A DNA stretch of 64,000 nucleotides, from assembly GCF_001310275.1 (NCBI RefSeq), contig NZ_LGYZ01000065.1:1-64000 (forward strand), read 5' to 3'. Below the pieces are notes generated by a model. It ran no database searches, was not told where the DNA came from, and saw only the letters and a program-made list of their open reading frames with translations. Position numbers and translations under genes: made by a program. This DNA is from Nocardia arizonensis. Its GTDB lineage: Bacteria; Actinomycetota; Actinomycetes; Mycobacteriales; Mycobacteriaceae. Positions 46,139 to 55,377 of this stretch are shown here, piece by piece. Every line of letters starts with the position of its first letter. Within the stretch, counting starts at the first letter, position 1.

Positions 46139-47053
46139 TTAGCCGGAGGCCGTGAGACCGGCCAACGCGGGGAGGTCTTCGGGAGTTTTCAGGGCCAGCG
46201 TGGGCGTGCCCTTCAGTTCCCGCTTGGCGATCCCGACCAGAGTGCCCGCCGGTGGCAGCTCCGCCACCCCCGAAACCCCCGCGGCGCGGATGGTCTCGGT
46301 GCACAGATCCCAGCGCACGGGCCGGGTGACCTGTGCCGCGAGCTTGTCGATCGCGTCCTGTCCCGAGGCGACCCGCTGACCGTCGAAATTCGACAGCAGC
46401 ACCCGGGTCGGCTCGTTGGGCGCGATCCGGCCGATGGCCTCCGCCACCGCGTCCCTGGCCGGGGCCATGTACACGGTGTGGAAGGCGCCCGCGACGGGAA
46501 GCGCGCGCACACGCGCTTTCTCCGGCGGATCGGCCGCGAGTTCGGCCAATGCCTCGAGCTTGCCCGCCGCCACGATCTGTCCCACCGCGTTGCGGTTGGC
46601 CGGGACGAGATCGAGTTCCGCGAGCCGCTCGAGCACGGCGGCTTCGTCACCGCCGAGCACCGCGGACATTCCGGTCGGCTCCAGCGCGCACGCCTTGGCC
46701 ATTTCCGCTCCGCGGATGGCGGCCAGTTTGACCGCGTCGTCGGGAGAGATGACCCCGGCGACCGCGGCGGCGGCGAACTCGCCGACCGAGTGCCCGGCGA
46801 TGATCGTAGCGTCCGTAAGCGAGTTCGGCTCGATTTCGGCGAAGGCCAGCAGCGCGGCCGCGACCACCAACGGCTGGGTAACGGCGGTATCGACGATTTC
46901 GTCAGCCGTCGCCGTTGTACCGAGACGAACCAGATCGAGGCCACTGGCCTTCGACCAGAGTGCGAGGCGTTCTCCCGCGCCGGGAAGGTCGAGCCAAGGC
47001 GCGAGCATGCCGGGTGTCTGGGACCCCTGTCCTGGGGCGAGCAACGCGATCAC
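46139..47053 (-). CDS. fabD: Malonyl-CoA:ACP transacylase
   Basis: A 304-residue enzyme from GTG 47053, which gives the canonical N-terminus VIALLAPGQGSQTPGML; the longer frame upstream is not conserved. The nucleophile is in IIAGHSVGEFAAAAVAG; further motifs are GMSAVLGG and LPVAGAFHTVYM with the catalytic His. It loads malonyl onto AcpM for FAS-II. It is the first gene of the operon and is preceded by a 128-base gap after the PucR-type regulator, likely containing the operon promoter. Confidence 0.94.
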   Translation of the reverse strand: MIALLAPGQGSQTPGMLAPWLDLPGAGERLALWSKASGLDLVRLGTTATADEIVDTAVTQPLVVAAALLAFAEIEPNSLTDATIIAGHSVGEFAAAAVAGVISPDDAVKLAAIRGAEMAKACALEPTGMSAVLGGDEAAVLERLAELDLVPANRNAVGQIVAAGKLEALAELAADPPEKARVRALPVAGAFHTVYMAPARDAVAEAIGRIAPNEPTRVLLSNFDGQRVASGQDAIDKLAAQVTRPVRWDLCTETIRAAGVSGVAELPPAGTLVGIAKRELKGTPTLALKTPEDLPALAGLTASG

Positions 47054-47181
47054 GTCTCTAAGAAAACACTGTGAGGCGGGTCGCACGAGATGTCGACGCG
47101 AATGAAGCTTGCGGACGCCTTTTGTGGAGGTCCCACAAAAGGCCATGTGGGTCGTTCCGATCGACCGTTAGGCGGAGCGCG

Positions 47182-48516
47182 TTACATCCCCTCGGAACTC
47201 ACTGGGATGTGAGGGGCCTCCGATGCAGTTGTTGACGATTCGTTACGAGTTCGTGTCAATCGACCCACTGTTGCCGCAACCCTGAGCACATAGGCATCGC
47301 GCGGATTCATCGGATCACGCCCGGTTATCTCGCCTATGCGCTTGAGTCGATACCGAACCGTATTTGGATGGACGTACAGCTGACGCGCGCAGGTCTCTAC
47401 CGCTCCGCCACAATCCAGATAGGCGTCGAGGGTGTCGGCGAGGGCCGAACCGGCCGCCGCCAACGGGAGGACAAGATACTCGTTCAGCGCGTCGATCGCA
47501 GCCCGGTCACCCAGCAGCGCGCGTTCGGGCAGCAATTCTGCCGCATGGACCGGACGCGGCGCACCCCGCCAGCCCACCACGGCCTCCATCCCGGCCAGTG
47601 CTTCCACCGCGCTCGCGTGCGCGGCGCCGAGAGTGCGGGTCGTCGGACCGATGACCACGGGGCCTTCGGAGAACACCTCGCCGAGCAGATCCGCGAGGAA
47701 CGGCGATATGTAGGTGGTCTCGCCGAGATTGCCGCTGACCACCATCACCAGCCGCGACCCCTGCACCACCGCGAGCGCCGCGCGTCCGTGCCGGGCGGCG
47801 ATCGTGTGCACCGCGCCAACCATCGACACGCCCTGATCCCCCGGCGGCGTCCCCACCAGCACCGTCGCCGGCGCGGTGGCGTCCCAATTCAACGTGGCCG
47901 CCCGCGAGAGCATGTCGGGACCGGTGTCGCCGCGCACCACGGCGTCCACCACCAGGGCCTCCAGCCTGGTGTCCCACGCGCCGCGCGACTCCGCCGCACT
48001 CGCGTACACCGAGGCGGCGGCGAATCCGAGCTCGCGCCCGTATCGCAGCACCGCCTCGGTCAACGCGACCAACTGCCGGTCGTTGCGCGCCAGCGCGGGC
48101 AGCCACTGCTCGAAGAACTCCATGGCCACGCGGACCATGTCAACGGTCTGGCGCAGCGTCAACCGCCGCGCCAGATCCTGCGGAATGACCTGGAAGGCGT
48201 CCAGGCTGAACCGGATGTCACTGTCCGGGTCCTGGAGCCATTCCAGGAAGTTCACCACCGCCGTCTGCACCAGCATCTGGACGCCCGCCCGCTGGGCCGC
48301 GTCCAGATCGACGAAGAAGGGCAACCGATCCTGCATGGACCCGACCGCCTCGGTGGACAGTCGCCCGGAGAACTGCTTCACGCGCTTGAGCAGCGTGTCC
48401 GGGAGAGGGTCGCGGGTCTGCCGGTTCGGGGAGAGCGCGCCGGTCGGCAGATATACCTCGTGCTCGGAGGAGCCTTCGGAGATCCGACGAGGCCGCGGCG
48501 GTTTACGGTCCACCAT
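47182..48516 (-). CDS. PucR/CdaR-type transcriptional regulator (Rv2242-like)
   Basis: The start at ATG 48516 (444 residues) is the first Met after the coding signal becomes plausible; the longer frame runs antisense-like into aceE. The C-terminus is a PucR helix-turn-helix (ALADTLDAYLDCGGAVETCA then RQLYVHPNTVRYRLKRIGEI). Upstream is a GGDEF-like/nucleotide-binding-like middle domain (residues ~170-330). In mycobacteria the gene at this position (Rv2242, MabR) activates the fabD-acpM-kas-accD6 operon, and the same is inferred here. It lies 11 bases after aceE. Confidence 0.92.
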   Translation of the reverse strand: MVDRKPPRPRRISEGSSEHEVYLPTGALSPNRQTRDPLPDTLLKRVKQFSGRLSTEAVGSMQDRLPFFVDLDAAQRAGVQMLVQTAVVNFLEWLQDPDSDIRFSLDAFQVIPQDLARRLTLRQTVDMVRVAMEFFEQWLPALARNDRQLVALTEAVLRYGRELGFAAASVYASAAESRGAWDTRLEALVVDAVVRGDTGPDMLSRAATLNWDATAPATVLVGTPPGDQGVSMVGAVHTIAARHGRAALAVVQGSRLVMVVSGNLGETTYISPFLADLLGEVFSEGPVVIGPTTRTLGAAHASAVEALAGMEAVVGWRGAPRPVHAAELLPERALLGDRAAIDALNEYLVLPLAAAGSALADTLDAYLDCGGAVETCARQLYVHPNTVRYRLKRIGEITGRDPMNPRDAYVLRVAATVGRLTRTRNESSTTASEAPHIPVSSEGM

Positions 48517-48527
48517 CCAATAGTCCG

Positions 48528-51425
48528 CTATGCCAGTTCTTCGTCCGCGCTCGCGGCCGGCTTCGGCGCGGCGTCGACATCGTGGATGCGATACCGGTCG
48601 GCCGCCGCGAGCACCCGCGCCTTGTCGATCTTGCCCGTGCGGGCCAGACCTTCCAGCGCCGCCACCGCGATCGACTGAGCGTCGACATTGAAGACCCGGC
48701 GTGCGGCGGGTCGGGTGTCGGAGAATCCGAACCCGTCGGTGCCGAGGGTGGTGAAATCGCCCGGCACCCACTTGCGCACCTGATCCGGCACCGCCCGCAT
48801 CCAGTCCGTCGCCGCGACGTAGGGACCGTCGACCCGCGAGAGCGCCTCGGTGACATACGGCACGGCGGGCGCCGCGCCGGGATTCCGCAGCGCCGCGATC
48901 TCCTTGGCCAGCGCTTCCTTGCGGAGTTCGCCCCACGAGGTCACCGACCAGACATCGGCCTGCACGCCCCATTCGTCGGCCAGCAGCGCCTGGGCGCGCA
49001 GGCCGTCGGGCACGGTGACGCCGGAAACCAGGATCTGGGCCCGGATATCGCCTTCGCCCCCGCGTTTGTAGAGGTAGATGCCCTTGAGCAGACCGTCGAC
49101 ATCGAGGCCGTCGGGCTCGGCGGGCTGCTGATACGGCTCGTTGTAGAGGGTGATGTAGTAGAAGATGTCCTCGCCGCCGAAGCTGTCGTCCGGTCGGCGC
49201 ACCGGTTCGGTGCCGGGCAGCGCCGCCTGGTGTTCGGGGGTGGTCCCGCCACCGTACATCCGCCGCAGACCGTCGCGCACGATGTGCGCGATCTCGAAGG
49301 CGAAGGCCGGGTCATAGGTGACCACCGCGGGGTTGGTCGAGGCCAGCAGCAGCGAGTGCCCGTCGTTGTGTTGCAGGCCCTCACCGGTCAGCGTGGTTCG
49401 CCCGGCGGTTGCTCCGAGCACGAACCCGCGCGCGAGCTGATCCGCGGCGGCCCAGAGTCCGTCGCCGGTGCGCTGGAATCCGAACATCGAGTAGAAGATG
49501 TAGAGCGGGATCATCGGCTCGCCGTGGGTGGCGTACGAGGTGCCCGCCGCGGTGAACGACGCGGTCGAACCGGCCTCGTTGATGCCCTCGTGCAGAATCT
49601 GCCCGACAGTGCTCTCTTTGTAGGCAAGCATCAATTCCGCGTCGACGGATGTGTACAACTGCCCGTTGCGGTTGTAGATCTTCAACGAAGGGAACCACGA
49701 GTCCATGCCGAAGGTCCTGGCCTCGTCCGGGATGATCGGCACGATCCGCTTGCCGATCTCCTTATCGCGCAGCAGCTCCTTCATCAGGCGCACGAGCGCC
49801 ATCGTGGTGGCCACGTTCTGCTTGCCCGAACCCTTGCGCACCGATCGGTACGCCTCGTCGCCCGGAAGTTGCAGAGGCTTTGCCACGGTCCGACGCTCGG
49901 GCAGGAACCCGCCGAGTGCCTTGCGCCGGTCCAGCATGTACTGGATCTCCTGGGTGTCGGCGCCCGGGTGGTAGTACGGCGGCAGGTACGGGTCCTTCTC
50001 CAATTCGGCGTCGGAGATCGGAATGCGTTGCAGGTCGCGGAAGTCCTTGAGATCCTGCAACGTCAGCTTCTTCATCTGGTGGGTGGCGTTGCGGCCCTCG
50101 AAGTGCTTGCCGAGGGTGTAGCCCTTGATGGTTTTGGCGAGGATCACCGTCGGCTGGCCCTTGTGCGCCATCGCCGCGGCGTAGGCGGCGTAGACCTTGC
50201 GGTAGTCGTGACCGCCGCGCTTGAGATTCCAGATCTCCTGATCCGACAGATCCTGCACCAGCGCTTTGGTCCGCGGGTCGCGACCGAAGAAGTGGTCGCG
50301 CACGTACGCGCCGTCGTTGGCCTTGTATGTCTGGTAGTCGCCGTCGGGCGTGGTGTTCATCAGATTCACCAGTGCGCCGTCGCGGTCGGCGCCGAGCAGC
50401 GCGTCCCACTCGCGACCCCAGATCACCTTGATGACATTCCAGCCCGCGCCGCGGAAGAACGACTCCAGTTCCTGGATGATCTTGCCGTTGCCGCGCACCG
50501 GGCCGTCGAGGCGCTGGAGATTGCAGTTCACGACGAAGGTCAGATTGTCCAGCCCCTCCATCGCCGCCACGTGCGCCAGTCCGCGCGACTCCGGTTCGTC
50601 CATCTCACCGTCGCCGAGGAAGGCCCACACGTGCTGATCGGAGGTGTCCTTGATACCGCGATCGTGCAGGTAGTGGTTGAACCTGGCCTGGTAGATGGCG
50701 TTCATCGGACCCAGGCCCATGGACACCGTGGGGAATTCCCAGAAGTTGTTCAGCAGGCGCGGATGCGGATACGAGGGCAGACCGTGCCCGAGCCCGCCGT
50801 GGCTGTACTCCTGCCGGAAACCGTCGAGCTGATCGGCGCCGAGCCTGCCCTCGAGGAAGGCGCGCGCGTAGATGCCGGGCGAGGCGTGGCCCTGGATGAA
50901 GATGGAGTCACCGCCGCCGGGGTGGTCCTTGCCGCGGAAGAAGTGGTTGAAGCCGACCTCGTACAGCGCCGCCGAGGACGCGTAGGTCGAAATGTGGCCC
51001 CCGACACCGATGCCGGGACGCTGCGCGCGATGCACCATGATCGCGGCATTCCAGCGGATCCAGGCGCGGAAGCGACGCTCGACCTCTTCGTCGCCGGGGA
51101 ACCACGGCTCGTTCTCGGTTGGGATCGTATTGACGTAATCGGTGGACGTCAGCGACGGAATGGCTACCCGACGTTCACCGGCGCGTTCCAAGAGGCGCAA
51201 CATCAGATAGCGAGCGCGGCCGGGCCCTTCCCGATCGAGCATTTCATCGAAGGATTCGAGCCATTCGCTCGTTTCCTCCGGATCGATATCCGGCAAATAG
51301 GACGCCACCCCTTCGCGGATCACCCTGACCCGACCCGCAGGTTGCGCCTGCGCCCCGTTGGCCGCGGGGACGGAATCGGTGCCAGCGGATTTCGCTGGAG
51401 CGGACGAATGGATCACGTCGGTCAA
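48528..51425 (-). CDS. aceE: Pyruvate dehydrogenase E1 component, homodimeric
   Basis: A 965-residue thiamine diphosphate enzyme. TTG 51425 is the likely start because GAGGAG lies 5 bases upstream and no ATG is nearby; GTG three codons on is possible. From residue ~35 the conserved [20 protein letters not shown] begins. The ThDP/Mg motif is [19 protein letters not shown], with [20 protein letters not shown] and [13 protein letters not shown] also visible. It decarboxylates pyruvate to feed acetyl-CoA to, among others, the neighbouring fatty-acid genes. It is divergent from the lipoprotein gene and followed closely by the PucR-type regulator. Confidence 0.96.
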   Translation of the reverse strand: MTDVIHSSAPAKSAGTDSVPAANGAQAQPAGRVRVIREGVASYLPDIDPEETSEWLESFDEMLDREGPGRARYLMLRLLERAGERRVAIPSLTSTDYVNTIPTENEPWFPGDEEVERRFRAWIRWNAAIMVHRAQRPGIGVGGHISTYASSAALYEVGFNHFFRGKDHPGGGDSIFIQGHASPGIYARAFLEGRLGADQLDGFRQEYSHGGLGHGLPSYPHPRLLNNFWEFPTVSMGLGPMNAIYQARFNHYLHDRGIKDTSDQHVWAFLGDGEMDEPESRGLAHVAAMEGLDNLTFVVNCNLQRLDGPVRGNGKIIQELESFFRGAGWNVIKVIWGREWDALLGADRDGALVNLMNTTPDGDYQTYKANDGAYVRDHFFGRDPRTKALVQDLSDQEIWNLKRGGHDYRKVYAAYAAAMAHKGQPTVILAKTIKGYTLGKHFEGRNATHQMKKLTLQDLKDFRDLQRIPISDAELEKDPYLPPYYHPGADTQEIQYMLDRRKALGGFLPERRTVAKPLQLPGDEAYRSVRKGSGKQNVATTMALVRLMKELLRDKEIGKRIVPIIPDEARTFGMDSWFPSLKIYNRNGQLYTSVDAELMLAYKESTVGQILHEGINEAGSTASFTAAGTSYATHGEPMIPLYIFYSMFGFQRTGDGLWAAADQLARGFVLGATAGRTTLTGEGLQHNDGHSLLLASTNPAVVTYDPAFAFEIAHIVRDGLRRMYGGGTTPEHQAALPGTEPVRRPDDSFGGEDIFYYITLYNEPYQQPAEPDGLDVDGLLKGIYLYKRGGEGDIRAQILVSGVTVPDGLRAQALLADEWGVQADVWSVTSWGELRKEALAKEIAALRNPGAAPAVPYVTEALSRVDGPYVAATDWMRAVPDQVRKWVPGDFTTLGTDGFGFSDTRPAARRVFNVDAQSIAVAALEGLARTGKIDKARVLAAADRYRIHDVDAAPKPAASADEELA

Positions 51426-51635
51426 AGCTGCTCCTCGTACAGGGGTCGGACAAGCTGATGGCGTCTGTTTCCCCGGGCGGAGCGCTTGGTTGGCGCACCA
51501 CCCGTTACGACGGTTCGGGCGCACCTCCCATCCTTGCCGAAGGTGCGTCCCCGGTCATCATGTCAGCAAGAAATCCAGTACGGTTTCCTCGGCAATGGGT
51601 TACCCGGTAGTTTTTCCGCACGAGCGGGGAGGACG

Positions 51636-52193
51636 ATGAACGTGCTGGACCCACGCGGGTTCGGATTGGTGTGCGCGGCCGCTGCGGTCGTCGCCGGTGT
51701 GACCGTCGCGGGATGCGCGGATCGGATCGAGGGAACCGCCAACCCGAACGCCACGGATCTAGCCTCGTACAAAACCGAAGCCGCCGCATCCTCTGCGGCT
51801 GCGACCTCCTCCCGTCGCGCCGCGGCCCAGGCCCAAGCCGTCTCCGACAATTGCGGGAACTTCCCCACCACCACCGGCGTGGGCGTGAAGGCGTACAACG
51901 ATTTCGTCGACGCCCACGACTCCAACGCCCCCGACTACGCGGCCAAGCGCGATTCGGCCGCGACCACCCTCGACGACGCCGCGGCCAAGGTCGAGAGCGG
52001 GGTCAGCACCGCAGGCGGCGCACTGCCCGACGACCTGTCGGCCAAATTCACCGAATACGTCGCCGCGGCGCGGCAGCTGGCCGTCGAGACAAGGAAGATG
52101 ACCTACACCGCCCCCGTGGGACCGCTCAACGACGCCAGCAGACGGGTCAACGACGCCCGCAACGCGGTCCGCGACGCCTGTCCCAAACGCTGA
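51636..52193 (+). CDS. Predicted lipoprotein (Rv2240c-position)
   Basis: The start at ATG 51636 follows GGGGAGGACG and gives 185 residues. The signal peptide ends in VTVAGCAD (lipobox Cys near 27). A Ser/Ala/Arg-rich helical linker follows, then a helical bundle with two Cys (NCGNF and the last DACPKR) that can pair. No enzyme motif. Its place beside aceE and the DUF3052 gene matches the order Rv2239c-Rv2240c-aceE, so it is probably the equivalent exported protein. Confidence 0.75.
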   Translation: MNVLDPRGFGLVCAAAAVVAGVTVAGCADRIEGTANPNATDLASYKTEAAASSAAATSSRRAAAQAQAVSDNCGNFPTTTGVGVKAYNDFVDAHDSNAPDYAAKRDSAATTLDDAAAKVESGVSTAGGALPDDLSAKFTEYVAAARQLAVETRKMTYTAPVGPLNDASRRVNDARNAVRDACPKR

Positions 52194-52378
52194 GCGGTCG
52201 CCGGCGCCGCGCCGTAGCCGAACCGCCCCACCCGAACGCCTCCATCCGTCCCACACGGTGAGATCACACGCTTCGCCGCGCGACATTCGGTGGGATTTCG
52301 GTCGATCGGCTTGCGCTCGGGCCGATAACCATGTTCGCTTGCAACTACCTACTGTCGGGAGTTGAGGAGGACACCACC

Positions 52379-52801
52379 GTGGTCGCCGCGGCGGACGCGC
52401 AGAACTACGCTCAGAAGCTTGGCATTACTCACGGCATGGTTGTCCAGGAACTGGGCTGGGACGAGGACACCGACGACGACCTGCGGGCCGATGTCGAGGA
52501 CGCCAGTGGCGGCGAGATGGTGGACGAGGACTCCGATGAGGTCGTCGACGCCGTACTGCTGTGGTGGCGCGAAGGAGACGGCGATCTGGCCGACGAGTTG
52601 ATGGAAGTCATCAGCCCGCTCGCCGACGACGGCTTCATCTGGGTTCTCACCCCCAAGACCGGTCAGCCTGGCCATGTCGATCCGAGCGAGATCGCCGAAG
52701 CCGCCCCAACGGCGGGCCTGACGCAGACCTCCGCGATCAGCCTCGGTGGGTGGATCGGCAGCCGACTGGTTCAGCCGAAGGCGCCTTCGAAGCAGCGCTG
52801 A
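52379..52801 (+). CDS. DUF3052 domain protein
   Basis: A 140-residue acidic protein from GTG 52379, chosen because GAGGAGG lies 8 bases upstream and the N-terminus VAAADAQNYAQKLGITHGM matches the mycobacterial homologue (Rv2239c); an ATG at 52331 adds 16 unmatched residues. The sequence is dense in Asp/Glu (DEDTDDDLRADVED, DEDSDEVVDAVLLWWREGDG) and ends in WVLTPKTGQPGHVDPSEIAE. Function unknown but strongly conserved next to ahpE in actinobacteria. Confidence 0.92.
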   Translation: MVAAADAQNYAQKLGITHGMVVQELGWDEDTDDDLRADVEDASGGEMVDEDSDEVVDAVLLWWREGDGDLADELMEVISPLADDGFIWVLTPKTGQPGHVDPSEIAEAAPTAGLTQTSAISLGGWIGSRLVQPKAPSKQR

Positions 52802-52873
52802 TCTTTTCGCTATGGTTTCGCCGGGCGGTGTCGCATCGCCCGGTGGGAACCCGACCCGATGGAGGATTCGCGT

Positions 52874-53338
52874 ATGCCGATCGAAGTGGGCACTGTCGCA
52901 CCGGAATTCACCCTCAAGGACCAGAACAACCAGGAAGTCAGCCTGTCGGACTTCCGGGGCAAGAAGAACGTCCTGATCGTCTTCTACCCGCTCGCCTTCA
53001 CCGGCATCTGCCAGGGCGAGCTCTGCAAGGTCCGTGACGAACTGCCCAAGTTCCAGAACGACGACGCCGAGATCCTCGCCATCTCCGTCGGCCCCCCGCC
53101 CACCCACAAGATCTGGGCCGCCGAACAGGGCTACACCTTCCCGCTGCTGTCCGATTTCTGGCCACACGGCGCCATCGCCCAGGCATACGGCGTCTTCAAT
53201 GACAGAACCGGGTTCCCCAACCGCGGCACCTTCGTCGTGGACAAAGACGGCATCATCCGTTTCGCCGAGATGAACGGCCCCGGAGAGCCCCGTGACCAGG
53301 CGGCTTGGGAGAATGCGCTCGCCGCGCTAGATTCATAA
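52874..53338 (+). CDS. ahpE: AhpE-type peroxiredoxin
   Basis: A 154-residue peroxiredoxin from ATG 52874 with GGAGGA upstream. The active site is FYPLAFTGICQGELC, with peroxidatic Cys at residue 46 and an additional Cys at 51 where the mycobacterial AhpE I recall has Asp. Other family matches are ISVGPPPTHKIWAAEQG, FPLLSDFWPHGAIAQAYGVF and NRGTFVVDKDGIIRFAEM. It reduces hydrogen peroxide, organic peroxides and peroxynitrite, recycled by mycothiol/mycoredoxin. Followed by tRNA-Val. Confidence 0.95.
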   Translation: MPIEVGTVAPEFTLKDQNNQEVSLSDFRGKKNVLIVFYPLAFTGICQGELCKVRDELPKFQNDDAEILAISVGPPPTHKIWAAEQGYTFPLLSDFWPHGAIAQAYGVFNDRTGFPNRGTFVVDKDGIIRFAEMNGPGEPRDQAAWENALAALDS

Positions 53339-53369
53339 GCCGCACCGTCGGAATCCCGCCGATGGTTCC

Positions 53370-53441
53370 GGGCGTATAGCTCAGCGGTAGAGCACTGGTT
53401 TTACACACCAGCGGTCGGGGGTTCGATCCCCTCTGCGCCCA
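53370..53441 (+). tRNA. tRNA-Val (anticodon TAC)
   Basis: A complete 72-base cloverleaf. Acceptor GGGCGTA pairs with TGCGCCC; D arm GCTCAGCGGTAGAGC; anticodon arm CTGGT-TTTACAC-ACCAG with TAC at the anticodon; T arm GGGGGTTCGATCCCC. CCA is not encoded. It lies 31 bases after ahpE and marks the border to the accessory region on its right. Confidence 0.96.
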
Positions 53442-53459
53442 CAGCATGGCACGAACTTG

Positions 53460-53768
53460 TCATAGTCCGAGATAGCGCGTGATGGCGTGCTCGAGTCGCT
53501 TCATGTCTTCTCTGGGTAGGTAGCCGACCATTTCTCCAACGTATCGGCTGTCCAGTGATCGGATCTGGTCCACCAGGAGAAGGGTGGGTTGGCTCAGGAG
53601 TTCGATCTGTGGGCGGAATCGGGATGGTTGGGCGGAGGTGGAGGTGGGCACTACCGTGACCATGGACCAATCGACCTCGGACAGGATCACGCCGTAGCGT
53701 TTGCCCTGTTGCTCTCGACCTCGATCGTTGCGCCCCAAGTCGATCCGATGAACGGCGGCGCGGATCAC
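53460..53768 (-). CDS. MazF/PemK-like toxin
   Basis: A 102-residue protein from GTG 53768, which overlaps the stop of the upstream antitoxin (GTGA). The MazF core is recognisable: VHRIDLGRNDRGREQQGKRY, GVILSEVDWSMVTVVPTSTS and RFRPQIELLSQPTLLLVDQI, RSLDSRYVGEMVGYL. These are the beta-barrel Arg/Ser/Thr residues of MazF-type endoribonucleases that cut mRNA at short sites. It forms a type II toxin-antitoxin pair and sits directly beside tRNA-Val. Confidence 0.88.
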   Translation of the reverse strand: MIRAAVHRIDLGRNDRGREQQGKRYGVILSEVDWSMVTVVPTSTSAQPSRFRPQIELLSQPTLLLVDQIRSLDSRYVGEMVGYLPREDMKRLEHAITRYLGL

Positions 53769-54022
53769 CAGGCGTCGGGTTCCTTGTTGAGGTCTTCGCC
53801 CGCGGCATCGATCCGTTCGGCTTCGTGCTGGGCCGCGAGGATCCATTCCTGGTGTTCCAGTGCGTGGAGGGCGCGGCGGATCACATCGGCCGTGGTCTCG
53901 TCCGGCTTGGCCAGCTTGGCCACCAAGGTCTTGTCGGCCTGACTGAACCGGATGCCGGTGGTGGAGCTCGCCGATCTGCGTGTGCCCGAAGCTGTGGTCT
54001 TCTTCCTCGCCTGGGTGGTCAT
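53765..54022 (-). CDS. Antitoxin of the MazF-like pair
   Basis: An 85-residue protein from ATG 54022, just upstream of and overlapping the toxin by 4 bases. The N-terminal ~35 residues are basic and Ser/Thr-rich; the middle IRFSQADKTLVAKLAKPDE has a ribbon-helix-helix-like pattern; the C-terminal half (LEHQEWILAAQHEAERIDAA) is acidic and helical, fit to wrap a toxin. No close family name is certain, but size, charge and order match type II antitoxins of the MazE/RHH kind, which also repress their own operon. Confidence 0.8.
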   Translation of the reverse strand: MTTQARKKTTASGTRRSASSTTGIRFSQADKTLVAKLAKPDETTADVIRRALHALEHQEWILAAQHEAERIDAAGEDLNKEPDAW

Positions 54023-54157
54023 GGCATCGAGTGTAGGCTGGCGTGCAACATATGTGCAACGTCGAATATTGTCGCGCCGCTCTCGGGTCCGCGAGCAGAC
54101 CGGCGATGGCGACGACGGAAGTCTCGACTCATCAGCCGCGGCCGCAGCCGCGCAAAC

Positions 54158-54454
54158 CGCCTGTTCGAACCACAAGGAACAGTCGAGGTAGAAACAGAAG
54201 CTGGGTACCTCGCGGGCGCCACTCTCGGCAACGAGTTCGCACAGGTGCAGTTGCGCCAGAACAAGCGGAAGTTCGAAATTGTCGAAGTACCGCCCGAGAA
54301 AGCGAAGACCCTTCCGTGGGACGTGTATCTGCGGATCGAGGTGCGCACGGTCAAGAGCTCCGACCGCTTCGGCGAGCGCAAACGGACCGAATACCAATTC
54401 ATCCGTGTCCTGCACTACGCCAGCCCGTTGCCGGACACCGACGAGCACAACTAG
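54158..54454 (+). pseudogene. Orphan C-terminal gene fragment
   Basis: A frame ending at TAG 54454 reads plausibly from about 54158: LFEPQGTVEVETEAGYLAGA, then LRQNKRKFEIVEVPPEKAKT and LPWDVYLRIEVRTVKSSDRF. No ATG/GTG/TTG with a binding site begins this stretch, and the frame upstream becomes antisense to the antitoxin gene. It is probably the 3' end of a lost gene, or a small protein with an unusual start. Family not recognised. Confidence 0.4.
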
Positions 54455-54464
54455 GTGTGGTGTC

Positions 54465-54720
54465 TCAGGAACTGGGTTGAGGTCCGCGCCGCTGAGGAAG
54501 GCGCCTGACCGCCGGGTGGCGCCGCGACGCGGGCGTTACCCGGTGGTCAGAATCGACACCGCCCTCGTCAGGCAGCCGCACCGTGCCTAATCCGTCATGG
54601 ATCTGCTGGGCGAGGTTGCGGTTCTCCGCGACCAGCTCGGCCAGTTCCGGCGTCGATCCGGCCCGACGACCAGCTACGCGCCAGACCCTCCAGCCGCTCC
54701 GACAGCCGAGGGCTGTCCGA
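54465..54720 (-). pseudogene. Decayed helical protein fragment
   Basis: On the minus strand LSERLEGLARSWSSGRI in one frame is followed, after a shift near 54660, by STPELAELVAENRNLAQQIH and a further ~30 residues to TGA at 54465. The LAELVAENRNLA pattern resembles the helical tail of small proteins encoded beside transposases or recombinases (DUF6262-like), but this is a weak match. It supports this area being a graveyard of inserted DNA. Confidence 0.3.
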
Positions 54721-54807
54721 CGAGTGATGTCGGCCGGCCCCTCGGAATCACTCGATGTCGCTGAAACCTGGGATCGGTAGGTGGCGCGGCCGGCATCTAC
54801 TCATCCC

Positions 54808-55206
54808 ATGACATCTTCTCAACCTCCCACGAACCAACCGCAGTCCGCAGGCTTGGACAAGAAGACCAGCGCGATCCTTTCGTACGCACTGGGGTGGCTC
54901 ACCGGAATCATCTTCCTATTCGTCGGAAAGAACGATCCCGATGTGAAATTCCATGCCGCGCAATCGATCGTCTTCTTCGGGGCGGTCTCGGTGGTCAATA
55001 TCGTTCTGAGCATCGTCGGCTCGCTCCTCGGAGCCCTGGGGATAATCGTCAGCCTCGCCGGACTGGTAGTAGCGGTCTTCGCGGTCGTGGTCTGGATCAT
55101 GGCCATGGTCCAGGCGAACAACACCGGCGGTGTCCGCGCAGAGCTTCCCATTGTCGGAAAATTCACCGCCCCATATGCCGATCAGTTGGCCAACTCGGTC
55201 AAGTAG
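54808..55206 (+). CDS. DUF4870 membrane protein
   Basis: The start at ATG 54808 gives 132 residues. After a polar, Gln/Pro-rich N-terminus the DUF4870 pattern follows: TSAILSYALGWLTGIIFLFV, then KNDPDVKFHAAQSIVFFGAV, then a long hydrophobic stretch forming helices two and three, and FAVVVWIMAMVQANNTGGVR. Three to four transmembrane helices. The function of this widespread small family is unknown. A 10-bp hairpin at 55296-55320 may end its transcript. Confidence 0.88.
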   Translation: MTSSQPPTNQPQSAGLDKKTSAILSYALGWLTGIIFLFVGKNDPDVKFHAAQSIVFFGAVSVVNIVLSIVGSLLGALGIIVSLAGLVVAVFAVVVWIMAMVQANNTGGVRAELPIVGKFTAPYADQLANSVK

Positions 55207-55295
55207 CGGCATATTCGAAGTCCCCAGTCGGATTTCATAATCGAGGATGCTGTCGGAACCCCCGCCGGGGGCCAGATGCGACAGTCAGGAGATCG

Positions 55296-55320
55296 ACGGC
55301 CCGAGGCTATCTCGGGCCGT
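55296..55320. terminator. Hairpin downstream of the DUF4870 gene
   Basis: ACGGCCCGAG (55296-55305) pairs perfectly with CTCGGGCCGT (55311-55320) around a 5-base loop, 90 bases after the DUF4870 stop. No T-run follows. Confidence 0.55.
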
Positions 55321-55377
55321 TGGCGTACGCACGGAACGTCCGATTATGCCGATTACCGGACATCCGCGGCTGTCGCG

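Noticed and set aside
46067..47074. 335-codon + strand frame opposite fabD
   Set aside because: Antisense shadow; FabD motifs (GHSVGEFAA, GQGSQ) are on the minus strand.
48582..51458. Very long open frame (958 codons) on the + strand opposite aceE
   Set aside because: Antisense shadow of a high-GC gene; residue content is Arg/His/Gly/Val-rich without motifs, while the minus-strand frame is clearly AceE.
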